Assembly: GCA_945870145.1 (NCBI GenBank)
Contig: CAMBQV010000006.1
Location: 1 to 38,924 of the forward strand
From: Akkermansia muciniphila
GTDB lineage: Bacteria > Verrucomicrobiota > Kiritimatiellia > RFP12 > UBA1067
Direction of reading: 5' to 3'
DNA length: 38,924 bases
The notes below the pieces were generated by a model that searched no databases, was not told the DNA's origin, and saw only the letters and a list, made by a program, of their open reading frames with translations. The translations under genes were made by a program, and so were the position numbers. Within the stretch, counting starts at the first letter, position 1. Every line of letters begins with the position of its first letter. This document shows, in pieces, positions 38,624 through 38,924 of the stretch.

Positions 38624-38924
38624 TGAAGTATGTTTCTACACGGGGCGAAGGCGTCCCGATCGCTTTCACCGAAACCATTTTGACAGGTCTTGCGCGTGAT
38701 GGCGGACTATTCCTGCCAGAGCGCATCCCGAATATCCAGTCCAAGCTCCCCTCGTGGCGCACGCTCTCTTATCAAGCGTTGGCCTATGAGATCATGTCGC
38801 TCTTTGCAGATGATCTCCCGAGCGAGGTTCTGCGTGAGTTGATTCACAAGAGTTACGTGACCTTCCGCCATCCAGAGGTCACACCTGTGGTTTCCGTAGG
38901 GGAGACACACGTGTTAGAGCTCTT
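38624..38924 (+). CDS. thrC: Threonine synthase, N-terminal part (3' truncated)
   Basis: The first 100 residues run off the end of the window. M-K-Y-V-S-T-R-G-E-G-V-P-I-A-F-T-E-T-I-L-T-G-L-A-R-D-G-G-L-F-L-P-E is the standard opening of threonine synthase (S-T-R-G, then G-L-A-x-D-G-G-L-x-x-P). A helix with S-Y-Q-A-L-A-Y-E-I-M follows. The enzyme converts O-phosphohomoserine to threonine with PLP; the PLP lysine lies outside the window. GGATGAGAG upstream is a loose ribosome-binding site. The 41-bp spacer after the kinase has only a weak 5-bp AAAGG/CCTTT hairpin. Confidence 0.92.

Overview
The window is a 38.9 kb stretch in which every recognisable gene lies on the + strand. It looks like the chromosome of a Gram-negative bacterium of the PVC superphylum. 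A Kiritimatiellota, Lentisphaerota or Verrucomicrobiota relative is my inference, from the gene content: an LPS-type outer-membrane set (BamA, Skp, LpxD, MlaEF), a pseudopilin-rich secretion cluster, a membrane PQQ-type beta-propeller with a W-P-x-F-R-G-P opening, a zinc-ribbon Ser/Thr kinase, and an uncharacterised TPR-like family. I see no tRNA, rRNA, transposase, phage gene or CRISPR array.

Layout. (1) 1-6299, housekeeping and sugar genes: the carB 3' end, a zinc-ribbon/PTS-EIIA fusion, a phosphohexomutase, galK, trxA, argS. (2) 6390-12502, outer-membrane assembly: mlaE and mlaF, then a good promoter and bamA-skp-lpxD ending in an intrinsic terminator. (3) 12378-12808, a gene-free spacer with two candidate small transcripts. 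The second has a near-consensus sigma-54 promoter, a CA-repeat body and a strong intrinsic terminator. (4) 12815-19069: a very large bifunctional glycogen-debranching enzyme, larC, and a CBM9-like protein. (5) 19170-27965: a type II secretion/type IV pilus-like cluster with one GspF and eight prepilin-like proteins, including a very large GspK-like protein. (6) 28055-38924: a SurA/PpiC-type isomerase, rsmA, a beta-propeller membrane protein, an unknown TPR-like protein, a membrane protein with a DnaJ-type zinc finger, recJ, a transmembrane Ser/Thr kinase and the start of thrC.

The strongest unexplained signal is a set of short-period arrays, mostly 7 bp and once 8 or 9 bp. The word differs from locus to locus, but the layout recurs. 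In four intergenic spacers the arrays form long imperfect inverted repeats (1352-1484, 4425-4548, 18328-18420, 31762-31863). Similar 7-bp arrays lie in frame inside argS, twice inside larC, and in the signal-peptide region of the PpiC-like gene. Two further structured elements stand out: a 26-bp tandem hairpin with compensating base changes after galK, and a nested hairpin abutting the ribosome-binding site of two pseudopilin genes.

All of this is read by eye from the sequence. Family assignments rest on recognised motifs; no database search was run.
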